Below, one piece after another: positions 34,673-43,020 of a stretch of DNA of 64,000 nt (position 1 is the first letter of the stretch; the number at the start of each line of letters is the position of its first letter). Position numbers and translations under genes: made by a program. This DNA is from Brevundimonas sp. UBA4553 (GTDB taxonomy: Bacteria; Pseudomonadota; Alphaproteobacteria; Caulobacterales; Caulobacteraceae): assembly GCF_002387245.1 (NCBI RefSeq), contig NZ_DGLD01000002.1:124001-188000 (forward strand), in the 5' to 3' direction. Under the pieces are notes generated by a model. The model did not search any database. It was not told where the DNA came from and saw only the letters and a program-made list of their open reading frames with translations.

Positions 34673-35905
34673 TTATGCGGTCTTGCGTCCGGTCAGCCAG
34701 GCGACGACCCAGACCGCGAATCCGCCCAGCGACAGCGTAACGCCGACCCAGCCGGTCGAGGTCCAGCCCCAGCCGGCGGCCACGGCCATGCCGCCCAGCA
34801 GGGGGCCGATGGCGTTGGCGGTGTTGAAGGCGGAATGGTTCAGGGCGGCGGCCAGCGTCTGTGCGTCCCCGGCCACGTCCATCAGGCGGGTTTGCAGGAT
34901 CGAGCCCAGGCCGCCGCCCCCGCCGATCAGGAAGACGACGATCAGCATGGCCCAAAGATGCGGCGCGGCGATGGGATAAAGGGCCAGTGCGGCGGCGCTC
35001 CACAACAGCAGGCCACCCGCCGCCTTCATGCCGTAGCGGTCAGCGGCCCAGGCTCCCAGCAGGTTTCCGCTGAGCATGCCCAGACCGAACATGGCGAAGA
35101 CCCAGGGCAGGACCTCGGCGCCGACACCGGTCACGGCGGTCAGGGTCGAGGCCAGGTAGGCGTAGACCGCGAACATGCCGCCGAAGCCAATGGCGCCGAC
35201 GCCCAGCGTCAGCCAGACCTGCCCGCGCTTCAGGGCGCCCAGTTCGCGCATGGGGCTGGCGTCGGCGTGGGCCGGGTCGCGCGGCGCGAACAAGGCAACC
35301 AGGGCCATGGTGATCACCGCCAGGACGCTGACAATGGCGAAGGTCCAGCGCCAGCCGAACTCATGGCTGACGGCGGTCGCGACCGGCACGCCGATCACGG
35401 TGGCGACGGTCAGACCCATCAGGATGGTGGACACAGCGCGGGTGCGAAGCCGCAACGGCACCAGGGACGCCGCGACAAGCGCCGCCACGCCGAAATAGGC
35501 CCCGTGCGGAATGCCGCTCAGGAATCTGAAGACCAGCATCCATTCGTAGGTGGGGGCGATGGCGCTCAAGGCATTGCCGACGGCGAACAGCGCCATGAAG
35601 CCGATCAGCAGCAGCCAGCGTGGCAAGCGCGCGCCCAGCACCGCAAGGATCGGCGCGCCGACCACCACGCCGGCGGCGTAGGCGCTGATGACATGACCGG
35701 CGGTCGGTTCATCGACGCCCAGGCCTGCGGCGAAGTCAGGCAGGACGCTCATGGCGGCGAACTCGGTGACGCCGATCGCGAAGCCGCCCATCGCCAGGGC
35801 GAGCAGCACCAGCGCCACCTTGCCGGGCGCGGCGACCGCCTCCATCGCGGGCGACGACGCGCAGACGCGGTCGTCGATACAGGGGGCGGTGTCGGTGGAA
35901 GGCAT
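34673..35905 (-). CDS. MFS transporter, DHA1 family (AraJ-like)
   Basis: This 410-residue, 12-helix inner-membrane transporter has the N-terminal FAIGVTEFAAMSVLPDFA typical of the AraJ/NepI/YdhP branch. Motif A is seen as GARLPRWLLL and motif C as GIPHGAYFGVAALVA. Substrates in this branch include sugars, nucleosides and drugs; none can be assigned. Its end is 45 bases upstream of purQ. Confidence 0.85.
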   Translation of the reverse strand: MPSTDTAPCIDDRVCASSPAMEAVAAPGKVALVLLALAMGGFAIGVTEFAAMSVLPDFAAGLGVDEPTAGHVISAYAAGVVVGAPILAVLGARLPRWLLLIGFMALFAVGNALSAIAPTYEWMLVFRFLSGIPHGAYFGVAALVAASLVPLRLRTRAVSTILMGLTVATVIGVPVATAVSHEFGWRWTFAIVSVLAVITMALVALFAPRDPAHADASPMRELGALKRGQVWLTLGVGAIGFGGMFAVYAYLASTLTAVTGVGAEVLPWVFAMFGLGMLSGNLLGAWAADRYGMKAAGGLLLWSAAALALYPIAAPHLWAMLIVVFLIGGGGGLGSILQTRLMDVAGDAQTLAAALNHSAFNTANAIGPLLGGMAVAAGWGWTSTGWVGVTLSLGGFAVWVVAWLTGRKTA

Positions 35906-36015
35906 GAACTATCGCAATGCAGCAAACTTTACGCTGCGTCGCAAAATAGGGTCTCCGCGGCGGGCTTCAACCTTGGCCGACCGACTCGGCCATCACTCTT
36001 TGCGCGCCCACGCGA

Positions 36016-36447
36016 TTACGCGTGGGACAGTTCGGCCTGAACCCGAGGGTGCGAGACGGAAAGACCCAGGGTCTGGGCGGCGTAGAGCTCGAGCAGCAGG
36101 CGATCCTGGTCGTCCGCCAACTGCAGCCAGCGGGCCTTGATGGGCCGGGTGCGGCCAGGCTTTCGGCCGGGCTCGCTGACGCTGACCTGGGGCGCGCCGC
36201 CCCCGATGGGATGCTTCACCTTGGCGGCCAACGAGAGCCGCAGCGATGGGGCCAGCATCCGGCGTTCCTCCAGATGCGGAGGGCTGCCGACATGGATGGG
36301 CTCATCGTCGTGGTAGAAGACATAGACGGCGCCGTCGGCAGGCAGGCGCGCGCGAGTCAGAGACTCGAGCGGCCGGTCCATGAGACGGCGGAACAGGTCG
36401 GGGACCGCCGCCAGCCTTTGGTCGTGATCCAGGGTCGCCGTGCTCAC
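36016..36447 (-). CDS. Small protein with a degenerate GIY-YIG-like core
   Basis: The product has 143 residues. GAVYVFYHDDEPIHVGS (39-55) matches the GIY-YIG pattern of two strands (consensus G-V-Y-x-F-Y ... L-Y-V-G), but the second Tyr of the YIG motif is His52. E120 (LLLELYAAQ) is a candidate for the metal-binding Glu, whereas the usual Arg is not clear. It is translationally coupled to the PEBP gene by an ATGA overlap. It could be a divergent nuclease or a repurposed fold. Confidence 0.6.
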   Translation of the reverse strand: MSTATLDHDQRLAAVPDLFRRLMDRPLESLTRARLPADGAVYVFYHDDEPIHVGSPPHLEERRMLAPSLRLSLAAKVKHPIGGGAPQVSVSEPGRKPGRTRPIKARWLQLADDQDRLLLELYAAQTLGLSVSHPRVQAELSHA

Positions 36448-36911
36448 TCGCCCGTGTTCTCGTAGGTGGCGGTGATCGAGGCTCGCGCCAAGGTGTGGAA
36501 ATGCAGGTTGAAGCCGAACACGGCGCCGGAGTTGTCGGCCGTGAGGTCCAGCCGGTCCGTATCCACGGCGAAGACGGTGAAGATGTACCGGTGCGGGCCG
36601 TGGCCGGCAGGCGGAGCGGCGCCGCCGTAACCGGGCGCGCCGAAGTCAGTGCGGCCCTCGATCGCGCCCGCAGGCAGGGCGGCGCCGGCGGCGAGGGTGG
36701 TCACGTCGGCCGGAATATTGGCCACGGTCCAGTGCCAGAAGCCCGAGCCGGTCGGGGCGTCGGGATCATAGCAGGTGATGGCGAAGCTTTTCGTGCCCTC
36801 AGGCGCGCCAGACCAGGACAGCTGAGGCGCGGTGTTGCCCAGCGCCTTCACCTGGGCGTCGGGCAGGGTGTCGCCATCGCGGAAATCGGCGGAGGTCAGG
36901 GTGAAGGTCAT
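36444..36911 (-). CDS. YbhB/YbcL-family PEBP protein
   Basis: This is a 155-residue phosphatidylethanolamine-binding (Raf-kinase-inhibitor-like) protein. It keeps CYDPDAPTGSGFWHW at the ligand pocket and PPAGHGPHRYIFTVFAVD. No signal peptide is seen, so it is cytoplasmic. The bacterial role is unclear. It is followed by the GIY-YIG-like gene with a four-base overlap. Confidence 0.9.
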   Translation of the reverse strand: MTFTLTSADFRDGDTLPDAQVKALGNTAPQLSWSGAPEGTKSFAITCYDPDAPTGSGFWHWTVANIPADVTTLAAGAALPAGAIEGRTDFGAPGYGGAAPPAGHGPHRYIFTVFAVDTDRLDLTADNSGAVFGFNLHFHTLARASITATYENTGE

Positions 36912-37026
36912 GGGCGGGCTCCGGTGTTCTTGGGTCGCGAACGGAACGGTCTGGCTTCGACACCGTTGCGCTGCGACAGTCTGTTCCTAGCCAAGCTTGA
37001 TCGAGGTTCAAAGCGCGGAGAGTCGG

Positions 37027-38202
37027 ATGCTGCAATCCCTTCTCGACCGGACCTTCCTGACACGCGCGATCCGGGTTCGTCTGCCGGATGGGCGCGAACT
37101 GACGGCGGGCGCGGGCAGGCCCGAACTGACGGCGGCGATTTCCGACATGCGAACCGCGGTCGCCATCGCCGCCAATCCCGAACTGGCGCTGGGCGAAGCC
37201 TTCATGGACGGCCGCTTCCAGATCGAGGGCGGCGATATCTTCGACTTCCTGCAACTGACGACCTCGCAACTGGCGTTGAAGCCGCGCGGCGGGAAACTGA
37301 CCCTGCTGCAACGTCTCAGACGCGGCGCGGAGCAGGCCAACGACCGGTGGCGCGCCCGCAGCAACGTCCACCATCACTACGACCTGACGGTCGACTTCTA
37401 TCGCCTGTTTCTCGACGAGGACCTGCAATACTCCTGCGCCTTCTTCGAGACGCCGGACACCACCCTGGAACAGGCCCAGGTCACCAAGAAGCGGCGGTTG
37501 ATCGACAAACTGCTGCTGACGCCCGGCCAGACCGCTCTTGATATCGGCTGCGGCTGGGGCGGCCTGGGCCTGTCGATGGCCGAGCGGGGGGCACGGGTCA
37601 CCGGCGTCACACTGTCGACCGAGCAGCACCGAACGGCCAACGAACGGGCGATGAAGCGCGGCCTGGCCGACCGGGCCGAGTTCCGGCTGCAGGACTATCG
37701 CGACCTCAACCAGACCTTCGACCGCATCATCTCGGTCGGGATGTTCGAGCACGTGGGGGCGCCCAACTACCAGGAGTATTTCGACGGCATAGCCCGGCTT
37801 CTGGATGATGACGGGGTGGCTGTGGTCCACTCGATTGGCCGCAAGACGCCTCCCAGCCGGACCCAGCCCTTCATCCGCAAATACATTTTCCCCGGCGGCT
37901 ATATTCCGGCCCTGTCCGAGGTCCTGCCCGCCATCGAACGTTCCGGCCTGTGGGTCACGGATATTGAGGTGCTGCGTCTGCATTACGCCGAGACGCTCAG
38001 GGTCTGGCGTCAGCGTTTCCTCGCCCGCCGCGACGAGGCGCAGGCCCTGTATGACGAGCGCTTCTGCCGGATGTGGGAATTCTATCTCGCCGCCAGCGAG
38101 GTGGCCTTCCGCGAACTGGGCCACATGGTCTTCCAGTTGCAGTTGACGAAGAAGCAGACGGCGGTCCCGCTCAGCCGGGATTATCTGTGCGAGCAAAAAT
38201 GA
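37027..38202 (+). CDS. cfa: Cyclopropane-fatty-acyl-phospholipid synthase
   Basis: It transfers a methylene group from SAM to unsaturated acyl chains of membrane phospholipids. The 391-residue product has the N-terminal lipid-binding domain, HHHYDLTVDFYRLFLDEDLQ and YSCAFFE, the SAM loop LDIGCGWGGLGL and the conserved SVGMFEHVG. The ATG at 37027 has GGAG at 37017-37020; a TTG at 36997 is an in-frame alternative. The downstream hairpin overlaps the purS terminator. Confidence 0.93.
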   Translation: MLQSLLDRTFLTRAIRVRLPDGRELTAGAGRPELTAAISDMRTAVAIAANPELALGEAFMDGRFQIEGGDIFDFLQLTTSQLALKPRGGKLTLLQRLRRGAEQANDRWRARSNVHHHYDLTVDFYRLFLDEDLQYSCAFFETPDTTLEQAQVTKKRRLIDKLLLTPGQTALDIGCGWGGLGLSMAERGARVTGVTLSTEQHRTANERAMKRGLADRAEFRLQDYRDLNQTFDRIISVGMFEHVGAPNYQEYFDGIARLLDDDGVAVVHSIGRKTPPSRTQPFIRKYIFPGGYIPALSEVLPAIERSGLWVTDIEVLRLHYAETLRVWRQRFLARRDEAQALYDERFCRMWEFYLAASEVAFRELGHMVFQLQLTKKQTAVPLSRDYLCEQK

Positions 38203-38206
38203 AAAA

Positions 38207-38226
38207 GGCCGCCCCGGAGGGCGGCC
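38207..38226 (-). terminator. Terminator after purC-purS
   Basis: GGCCGCCC-CGGA-GGGCGGCC lies 21 bases beyond the purS stop. On the minus strand it is followed by TTTTTC, a good rho-independent signature. On the plus strand it lies five bases after the cfa stop. Confidence 0.8.
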
Positions 38227-38247
38227 CTGACCGTGTGACTTTCGCTA

Positions 38248-38487
38248 TCAGGCGACTTCGATCCGGTAGCTTTCGATCACCGTATTGGCCAGCAGGGTGT
38301 CGCACATGCGCTTCACCTCGGCTTCCTTGTCGGACAGGCTGTCATCAAGGTCGAACTCGATCAGCTTGCCGACGCGGGCGTTGGCGACGCCGGCCCAGCC
38401 CAGACCCTGCAGCGCGCCTTCGACGGCCTTGCCCTGCACGTCCAGAACGCCGGGTTTGAGGAAGACGTGAACCTTAACCTTGGCCAT
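38248..38487 (-). CDS. purS: FGAM synthase, PurS subunit
   Basis: This 79-residue protein bridges PurL and PurQ. It has the beta-alpha-beta-beta pattern KVHVFLKPGVLDVQGKAVEG, the conserved GKLIEFDLDD and a C-terminal VIESYRIEVA. Its ATG shares one base with the purC stop, so the two are coupled. Confidence 0.95.
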   Translation of the reverse strand: MAKVKVHVFLKPGVLDVQGKAVEGALQGLGWAGVANARVGKLIEFDLDDSLSDKEAEVKRMCDTLLANTVIESYRIEVA

Positions 38488-39245
38488 TAGTGCAGTCCCC
38501 CTTGGATCACGGTCGGCATGTCCTTCATGATGCCGAGGCGGCGAGCCACCTCGGTGTAGCTTTCGATCACGTCGCCCATGTCGCGACGGAAGCGGTCCTT
38601 GTCCAGCTTCTCGCCGGTGGCGGTGTCCCACAGGCGGCAGGAGTCCGGGCTGATCTCGTCGGCCAGGATGACGCGGGCGAAGTCGTTTTCCCACACGCGG
38701 CCGAACTCGATCTTGAAGTCCACCAGGGTGATGCCGACGGCGCCGAACATGCCGCACAGGTAGTCGTTGACGCGGACGGTCATGGCCAGGATGTCGTCCA
38801 GTTCCTGGGTCGTGGCCCAGTTGAACGCCGTGATGTGCTCTTCCGTCACCATCGGGTCGTTCAACTCATCTTTCTTGTAGTAGAATTCGATGATCGAACG
38901 GGGCAGGGCGGTGCCCTCTTCCTGGCCCAGGCGTGTCGCCAGAGAACCGGCGACGACGTTGCGGCAGACCACTTCCAGCGGAATGATCTCGACTTCACGG
39001 ATCAGTTGCTCGCGCAGGTTCAGGCGCTTGATGAAGTGATTGGTCACGCCGATGCCGTTCAGGCGCGACATGACGAACTCGCTGATGCGGTTGTTGATGA
39101 CGCCCTTGCCTTCCAGCGTCGCCTTTTTCTGGGCGTTGAAGGCCGTCGCGTCGTCCTTGAAATACTGGATCAGCGTGCCGGGCTCGGGTCCTTCGTAAAG
39201 GATCTTGGCCTTGCCCTCGTAGAGCTTCTTGCGCTTGGAATTCAT
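38487..39245 (-). CDS. purC: SAICAR synthetase
   Basis: It joins CAIR and aspartate with ATP. The 252-residue product begins KLYEGKAKILYEG and contains NNRISEFVMSRLNGIGV, LEVVCRNVVAGSLATRLG and DFKIEFGRVWEN. The ATG at 39245 is chosen because the family N-terminus begins there; the frame extends upstream but without family similarity. It is the first gene of the purC-purS unit. Confidence 0.95.
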   Translation of the reverse strand: MNSKRKKLYEGKAKILYEGPEPGTLIQYFKDDATAFNAQKKATLEGKGVINNRISEFVMSRLNGIGVTNHFIKRLNLREQLIREVEIIPLEVVCRNVVAGSLATRLGQEEGTALPRSIIEFYYKKDELNDPMVTEEHITAFNWATTQELDDILAMTVRVNDYLCGMFGAVGITLVDFKIEFGRVWENDFARVILADEISPDSCRLWDTATGEKLDKDRFRRDMGDVIESYTEVARRLGIMKDMPTVIQGGLH

Positions 39246-39506
39246 GGTCGAGTCCCGAAAGGGAAGAAAACAGACTGCCTCAAAACGAAAAACGCGCGGC
39301 CCTAGGGGTCGGGGCGGCGCGATCCTGAATCGACGACGTGCATATAAGATCGAACGCCCTTTAGCCGAAGGCCGTCTGTGACACAAATATCCTCCTGTAA
39401 CCTAGCGTCAGGGGCGCGACCGCGAGTCTGGTTGCGTTCGTCTGGAAGGGGGGTATAGACGGCGATGCGGACCCCAATTCCGTCCGCCACTGGAGTGACT
39501 ACGCGA
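39246..39506. other. Divergent intergenic region between purC and the DUF1476 gene
   Basis: These 261 bases carry promoters for both directions but no gene I can support. The minus strand has TTATATG near 39340 (possible -10). AGGAGGATATTT lies before a seven-codon GTG frame (39384-39361), which may be chance. Confidence 0.4.
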
Positions 39507-39830
39507 ATGACGACCTTTGACGATCGGGAAAAGGGCTACGAGTCCAAGTACGCCCTCGATCAGGAACAAGAGTTCAAGGCCATCGCGCGTCGTAACAAGA
39601 TGCTGGGTCTGTGGGCGGCCGAGAAAATGGAATTGTCGGCCGAAAGCGCCGAACAGTACGCCGCCGCCGTGGTCCGCGCCGACTTCGAGCAACCGGGCGA
39701 GGAAGACGTCTTCCGCAAGGTCGCCGGCGACTTCAAGGCCTCGGGCATGACGGTCTCGGAGGGCGAACTGCGCTCCAAGATGGACGAACTGGCCTCAATC
39801 GCGCGCGAACAGATCCGCGCCGGCGAATAG
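39507..39830 (+). CDS. DUF1476 protein, F1-ATPase zeta-type inhibitor
   Basis: This 107-residue helical protein has the family N-terminus TTFDDREKGYESKYALDQ and KAIARRNKMLGLWAAEKM. In Paracoccus this alphaproteobacterial family includes the zeta subunit that inhibits F1Fo-ATPase hydrolysis; other members lack proven function. The ATG at 39507 has GGAG at 39492-39495. A strong hairpin follows the gene. Confidence 0.9.
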   Translation: MTTFDDREKGYESKYALDQEQEFKAIARRNKMLGLWAAEKMELSAESAEQYAAAVVRADFEQPGEEDVFRKVAGDFKASGMTVSEGELRSKMDELASIAREQIRAGE

Positions 39831-39852
39831 GTCCCGGTTCATTCCGGACGAA

Positions 39853-39887
39853 AGAAGGGCCGCGACCGGCATGGTCGCGGCCCTTCT
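39853..39887. terminator. Bidirectional terminator between the DUF1476 gene and the fasciclin gene
   Basis: A perfect 15-bp stem (39853-39867 with 39873-39887) with a five-base loop is followed by TCGTTT on the plus strand and lies 16 bases from the fasciclin stop. Confidence 0.8.
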
Positions 39888-39902
39888 TCGTTTGCGGCGA
39901 AG

Positions 39903-40535
39903 TTACTTGGGCATCAGCACCGTGTCGACGACGTGCACCACGCCGTTCGACTGGCCGACGTCGGCCTGGGTGATGGTCGAGGTGCCGCCCTTGGCGTCAG
40001 TGATGGTCCACTTGCCGCCGCCGGCGTCCTTGATCGTCAGCTTCTCGCCCTGGACCGTGGTCAGCGTCGCCGTGCCGCCGTTCTTCTGGGCCTCGGCCGC
40101 GATATCCGCCGCCGTCAGGCGACCCGGTACGACGTGATAGGTCAGGATCTTGGTCAGGTCGGCCTTCTGGGCCGGCTGCATCAGGCCTTCACGCGTCGCG
40201 GCGGGAATTTTCTCGAAGGCCGCATTGTCGGGCGCGAAGACGGTGAACGGACCCGCGCCTTGCAGGGTGGTGGCCAGACCGGCGGCCTGAACCGCGGCGA
40301 CCAGGGTCGTAAGGTTGGGCGCCTTGGAGGCGTTGGTGACGATGTTGTCCGCCGGGCTCATGGCCACGCCGCCGACCATGGGGTCGGTGGTGACCGGAGT
40401 CATGGCGGTCGTCTCGGCAGGCGTGGCCTCGGCCGGGGCCGTCTCGACCTTGTTGTCGTTGTTGCCGCATGCGGCCAGGGCCAGCAGGGCGGCGACGGAT
40501 GCGGTGGCGAGGGTGGCGGTTCGGGTGATTTTCAT
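39903..40535 (-). CDS. Fasciclin-domain lipoprotein
   Basis: This 210-residue exported protein has a lipobox in ATASVAALLALAACGNN (lipidated Cys at 23) and a Thr/Ala/Pro-rich linker to residue 60. One FAS1 domain follows: GPFTVFAPDNAAFEKIP, LTYHVVPGRLTAADI and NGVVHVVDTVLMP. FAS1 proteins serve in adhesion. GGAGAG precedes the ATG. A ten-base poly-G run (poly-C on the coding strand) lies 30 bases upstream. Confidence 0.92.
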   Translation of the reverse strand: MKITRTATLATASVAALLALAACGNNDNKVETAPAEATPAETTAMTPVTTDPMVGGVAMSPADNIVTNASKAPNLTTLVAAVQAAGLATTLQGAGPFTVFAPDNAAFEKIPAATREGLMQPAQKADLTKILTYHVVPGRLTAADIAAEAQKNGGTATLTTVQGEKLTIKDAGGGKWTITDAKGGTSTITQADVGQSNGVVHVVDTVLMPK

Positions 40536-40629
40536 GGCGTCTCTCCATCGACGTCCGCTCGGTTGGGGGGGGGGCGGCGTCGGGGAGAACTACGGGTGAG
40601 CCCGCCAAAAGGATGCGTCCTGCTTCAAA

Positions 40630-41151
40630 TTATCCGGCGCGACCCGTGATCGGCTTCCGCTCCAGATAGGGCGCCAGAACGGACCAGGTCTGGCGTTTTT
40701 CCTCCAGCGGTCGTGCATGCGCCGGGCTCGAGGAGGGCAGGTCGATCAGGGCGACGTTGTCCAGTCCGGCGAGGATCCTGCGACCCATTCTGGCCGCCAG
40801 TCCGCCGTTGAAGGCCACGGCGCGCAGGCTTGTCAGGCGCGACGTCAGTCCTCGCAGATCGGCGGCTTCCGGCGACCGGATGGCGGCGTCCAGGCTGCCG
40901 GATCGCTCTGCGGATGCGATCACGTCCCACAGACCCACCCGACGGTCCTTGAGGCGGTTCAGGCGCGTCTCATAGGGCAGGGCGCCGAGGTCTTCCTCCA
41001 ACACGCCGCCGATCAGAGGCCAGAAGGCGTTTCGCGGGTGCGCATAATACTGCGCCGCCTTCAGCGAGGCGTCGCCCGGCAGGCTGCCGAGGACGAGCAC
41101 GCGCGTATGGTCGTCGACGATGGGAAGAAAGGCGGACTTGGGGTCGCTCAC
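40630..41151 (-). CDS. Hypoxanthine-DNA glycosylase (UDG family 6)
   Basis: This 173-residue protein of the UDG superfamily has VLVLGSLPGDASLKAAQYYA, HPRNAFWPLIG and LPSSSPAHA, the signatures of family 6 DNA-deoxyinosine glycosylases. They excise hypoxanthine that arises by adenine deamination. It lies between the fasciclin and purB genes, 66 bases downstream of purB. A purine link (IMP derivatives) is suggestive only. Confidence 0.88.
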   Translation of the reverse strand: MSDPKSAFLPIVDDHTRVLVLGSLPGDASLKAAQYYAHPRNAFWPLIGGVLEEDLGALPYETRLNRLKDRRVGLWDVIASAERSGSLDAAIRSPEAADLRGLTSRLTSLRAVAFNGGLAARMGRRILAGLDNVALIDLPSSSPAHARPLEEKRQTWSVLAPYLERKPITGRAG

Positions 41152-41217
41152 TTGACCGGCGGATTGACCCCGCGGCCAAGCCGAGGGGTCAGGCGGATGG
41201 CGCGCGCGGTCATGACG

Positions 41218-42516
41218 TCAGCTTCCGAAGACGCGCTTGAACACCACGTCGACGTTCTTGGTGTGGTAGCCGAGGTCGAAGAGAGCTTCCAACTGGTCTG
41301 TGGGCAGGGTGACGCGGGCGTCGGCCTTGAGGAAGTCGAGGAAGGCGCCTTCGCCGCGCCAGACCTTCATGGCGTTCTCCTGGACCGCGGCATAGGCGTC
41401 TTCGCGCGACACGCCGGCCTGGGTCAGGGCCAGCATGACCCGTTGCGAGTGCACCAGACCGCCCAGGCGGTCGATGTTCTTCTGCATGTTCTCGGGATAG
41501 ACGTTCAGGCGCTCGATCACGCCCGCCATACGGTGCAGGGCGAAGTCGAGGTGGACCGTGGCGTCGGGGCCGATGCCGCGCTCGACCGAGGAGTGGCTGA
41601 TGTCCCGCTCGTGCCACAGGGCGACGTTCTCCATCGCCGGGGTCACGGCCGAACGCACCAGACGGGCCAGGCCGGTCAGGTTCTCGGTCAGGATCGGGTT
41701 GCGCTTGTGCGGCATGGCCGACGAGCCCTTCTGGCCCTTGTCGAAGAACTCCTCGGCTTCGAGGACTTCGGTGCGCTGCAGGTGACGGATTTCCACGGCC
41801 AGGCGCTCGATCGACGAGGCGACGACGCCCAGGGCGGCGAAGTAGGCGGCGTGGCGGTCGCGCGGGATGACCTGGGTCGAGACCGGCTCGACGGCCAGAC
41901 CCATCTGGTCGGCGACGTATTGCTCAACCGCCGGATCAACATTGGCGAAGGTGCCGACGGCGCCCGAGATGGCGCAGGTGGCGATCTCTTCCCGGGCGGT
42001 GATAAGGCGGCGCTTGGCGCGCTGGAACTCGGCGTGATAGCCGGCCAGCTTCAGGCCGAAGGTCACGGGCTCGGCGTGGATGCCGTGCGAGCGACCCACA
42101 GTCGGGGTGTATTTGTGTTCCTTGGCGCGGACTTCCAGTGCGGCCAGGACGCGGTCGACGCCGCCCAGCAGCAGGTCGGTCGAGCGGGCCAGCTGCACTG
42201 CGAAACAGGTGTCCAGCACGTCCGAGGAGGTCATGCCCTGGTGCAGGAAGCGGGCTTCCTCGCCGACGATTTCCGACACGTGGGTCAGGAAGGCGATGAC
42301 GTCGTGCTTGGTGGTGCGCTCGATCTCGTCGATGCGGTCGGCATCGAACACGACGTCCTTGCCCTTGGCCCAGATAGCCTCGGCCGATTCCTTCGGGATC
42401 ACGCCCAACTCGGCCATCTTGGTGGCGGCGTGGGCCTCGATCTCGAACCAGATCCTGTATTTGGTCTCTTGCGACCAGATGGCGACGGCTTCGGGGCGGG
42501 TATAGCGCGTGATCAT
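41218..42516 (-). CDS. purB: Adenylosuccinate lyase
   Basis: It cleaves SAICAR to AICAR and adenylosuccinate to AMP, each time releasing fumarate. The 432-residue product keeps the superfamily signature GSSAMPHKRNPILTEN, the catalytic region TVGRSHGIHAEPVTFG and TSSDVLDTCFAVQL. It is the most distal of the minus-strand purine genes. Confidence 0.96.
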   Translation of the reverse strand: MITRYTRPEAVAIWSQETKYRIWFEIEAHAATKMAELGVIPKESAEAIWAKGKDVVFDADRIDEIERTTKHDVIAFLTHVSEIVGEEARFLHQGMTSSDVLDTCFAVQLARSTDLLLGGVDRVLAALEVRAKEHKYTPTVGRSHGIHAEPVTFGLKLAGYHAEFQRAKRRLITAREEIATCAISGAVGTFANVDPAVEQYVADQMGLAVEPVSTQVIPRDRHAAYFAALGVVASSIERLAVEIRHLQRTEVLEAEEFFDKGQKGSSAMPHKRNPILTENLTGLARLVRSAVTPAMENVALWHERDISHSSVERGIGPDATVHLDFALHRMAGVIERLNVYPENMQKNIDRLGGLVHSQRVMLALTQAGVSREDAYAAVQENAMKVWRGEGAFLDFLKADARVTLPTDQLEALFDLGYHTKNVDVVFKRVFGS

Positions 42517-42598
42517 GGATCGGTCGTGTCGTTCGCGACGGCCTGCGAGTCAAGGTTCGCCATTGACTTCGCATCCGCTTGTCCCAGATAGGAGCTTC

Positions 42599-42647
42599 AG
42601 AGGACGACCTCTCCCTTCATTGGGCATGACCGCCGGGACGACCCGGC
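42599..42647 (+). promoter_or_regulatory. Guanidine-II (mini-ykkC) riboswitch
   Basis: Two short hairpins carry ACGA tetraloops: AGAGG-ACGA-CCTCT (42599-42612) and GCCGGG-ACGA-CCCGGC (42632-42647), 19 bases apart. The ribosome binding site AGGGAG (42658-42663) and the exporter ATG (42670) follow at once. This is the defining architecture of the guanidine-II class, in which guanidine holds the two ACGR loops together and frees the ribosome binding site. The gene it precedes is an SMR guanidinium exporter, as expected. Confidence 0.92.
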
Positions 42648-42669
42648 TCGCCATGCAAGGGAGACTGTC

Positions 42670-42990
42670 ATGGCCTGGATTTTCCTTCTTCTCGCCGGCG
42701 TGCTCGAGGTCGTCTGGGCCTTCCTGCTGAAGGCTTCCGACGGCTTCAGCAAGCCTTGGCCGACGGTCGGGATGATCGCCTTCATGATTCTCAGCTTCGG
42801 TTTGCTGTCGATGGCGATGAAGACCCTGCCGCTGGGCACGGCCTACGCCATCTGGACCGGGATCGGCGCGGTCGGCGCCTTCATCGTCGGGGTCGTGGTG
42901 CTGGGCGAGGCCCTGACGCCGATGCGCATCGGCGGGGTGGTCCTGATCGTGTCGGGCCTGGTTGTGCTGAAGCTGTCCTCCAGCCATTGA
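42670..42990 (+). CDS. gdx: SMR guanidinium exporter (SugE/Gdx)
   Basis: This four-helix small multidrug-resistance protein of 106 residues works as a dual-topology dimer and exchanges guanidinium for protons. The ion-binding Glu is E13 in AGVLEVVWAFLLK, and GTAYAIWTGIGAVG is the SugE/Gdx subclass pattern, distinct from the EmrE drug exporters. The guanidine-II riboswitch upstream supports the substrate. A GST gene follows 30 bases later. Confidence 0.92.
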   Translation: MAWIFLLLAGVLEVVWAFLLKASDGFSKPWPTVGMIAFMILSFGLLSMAMKTLPLGTAYAIWTGIGAVGAFIVGVVVLGEALTPMRIGGVVLIVSGLVVLKLSSSH

Positions 42991-43020
42991 TGGGGGGATA
43001 GTCCAACAGGAGCAACGACC

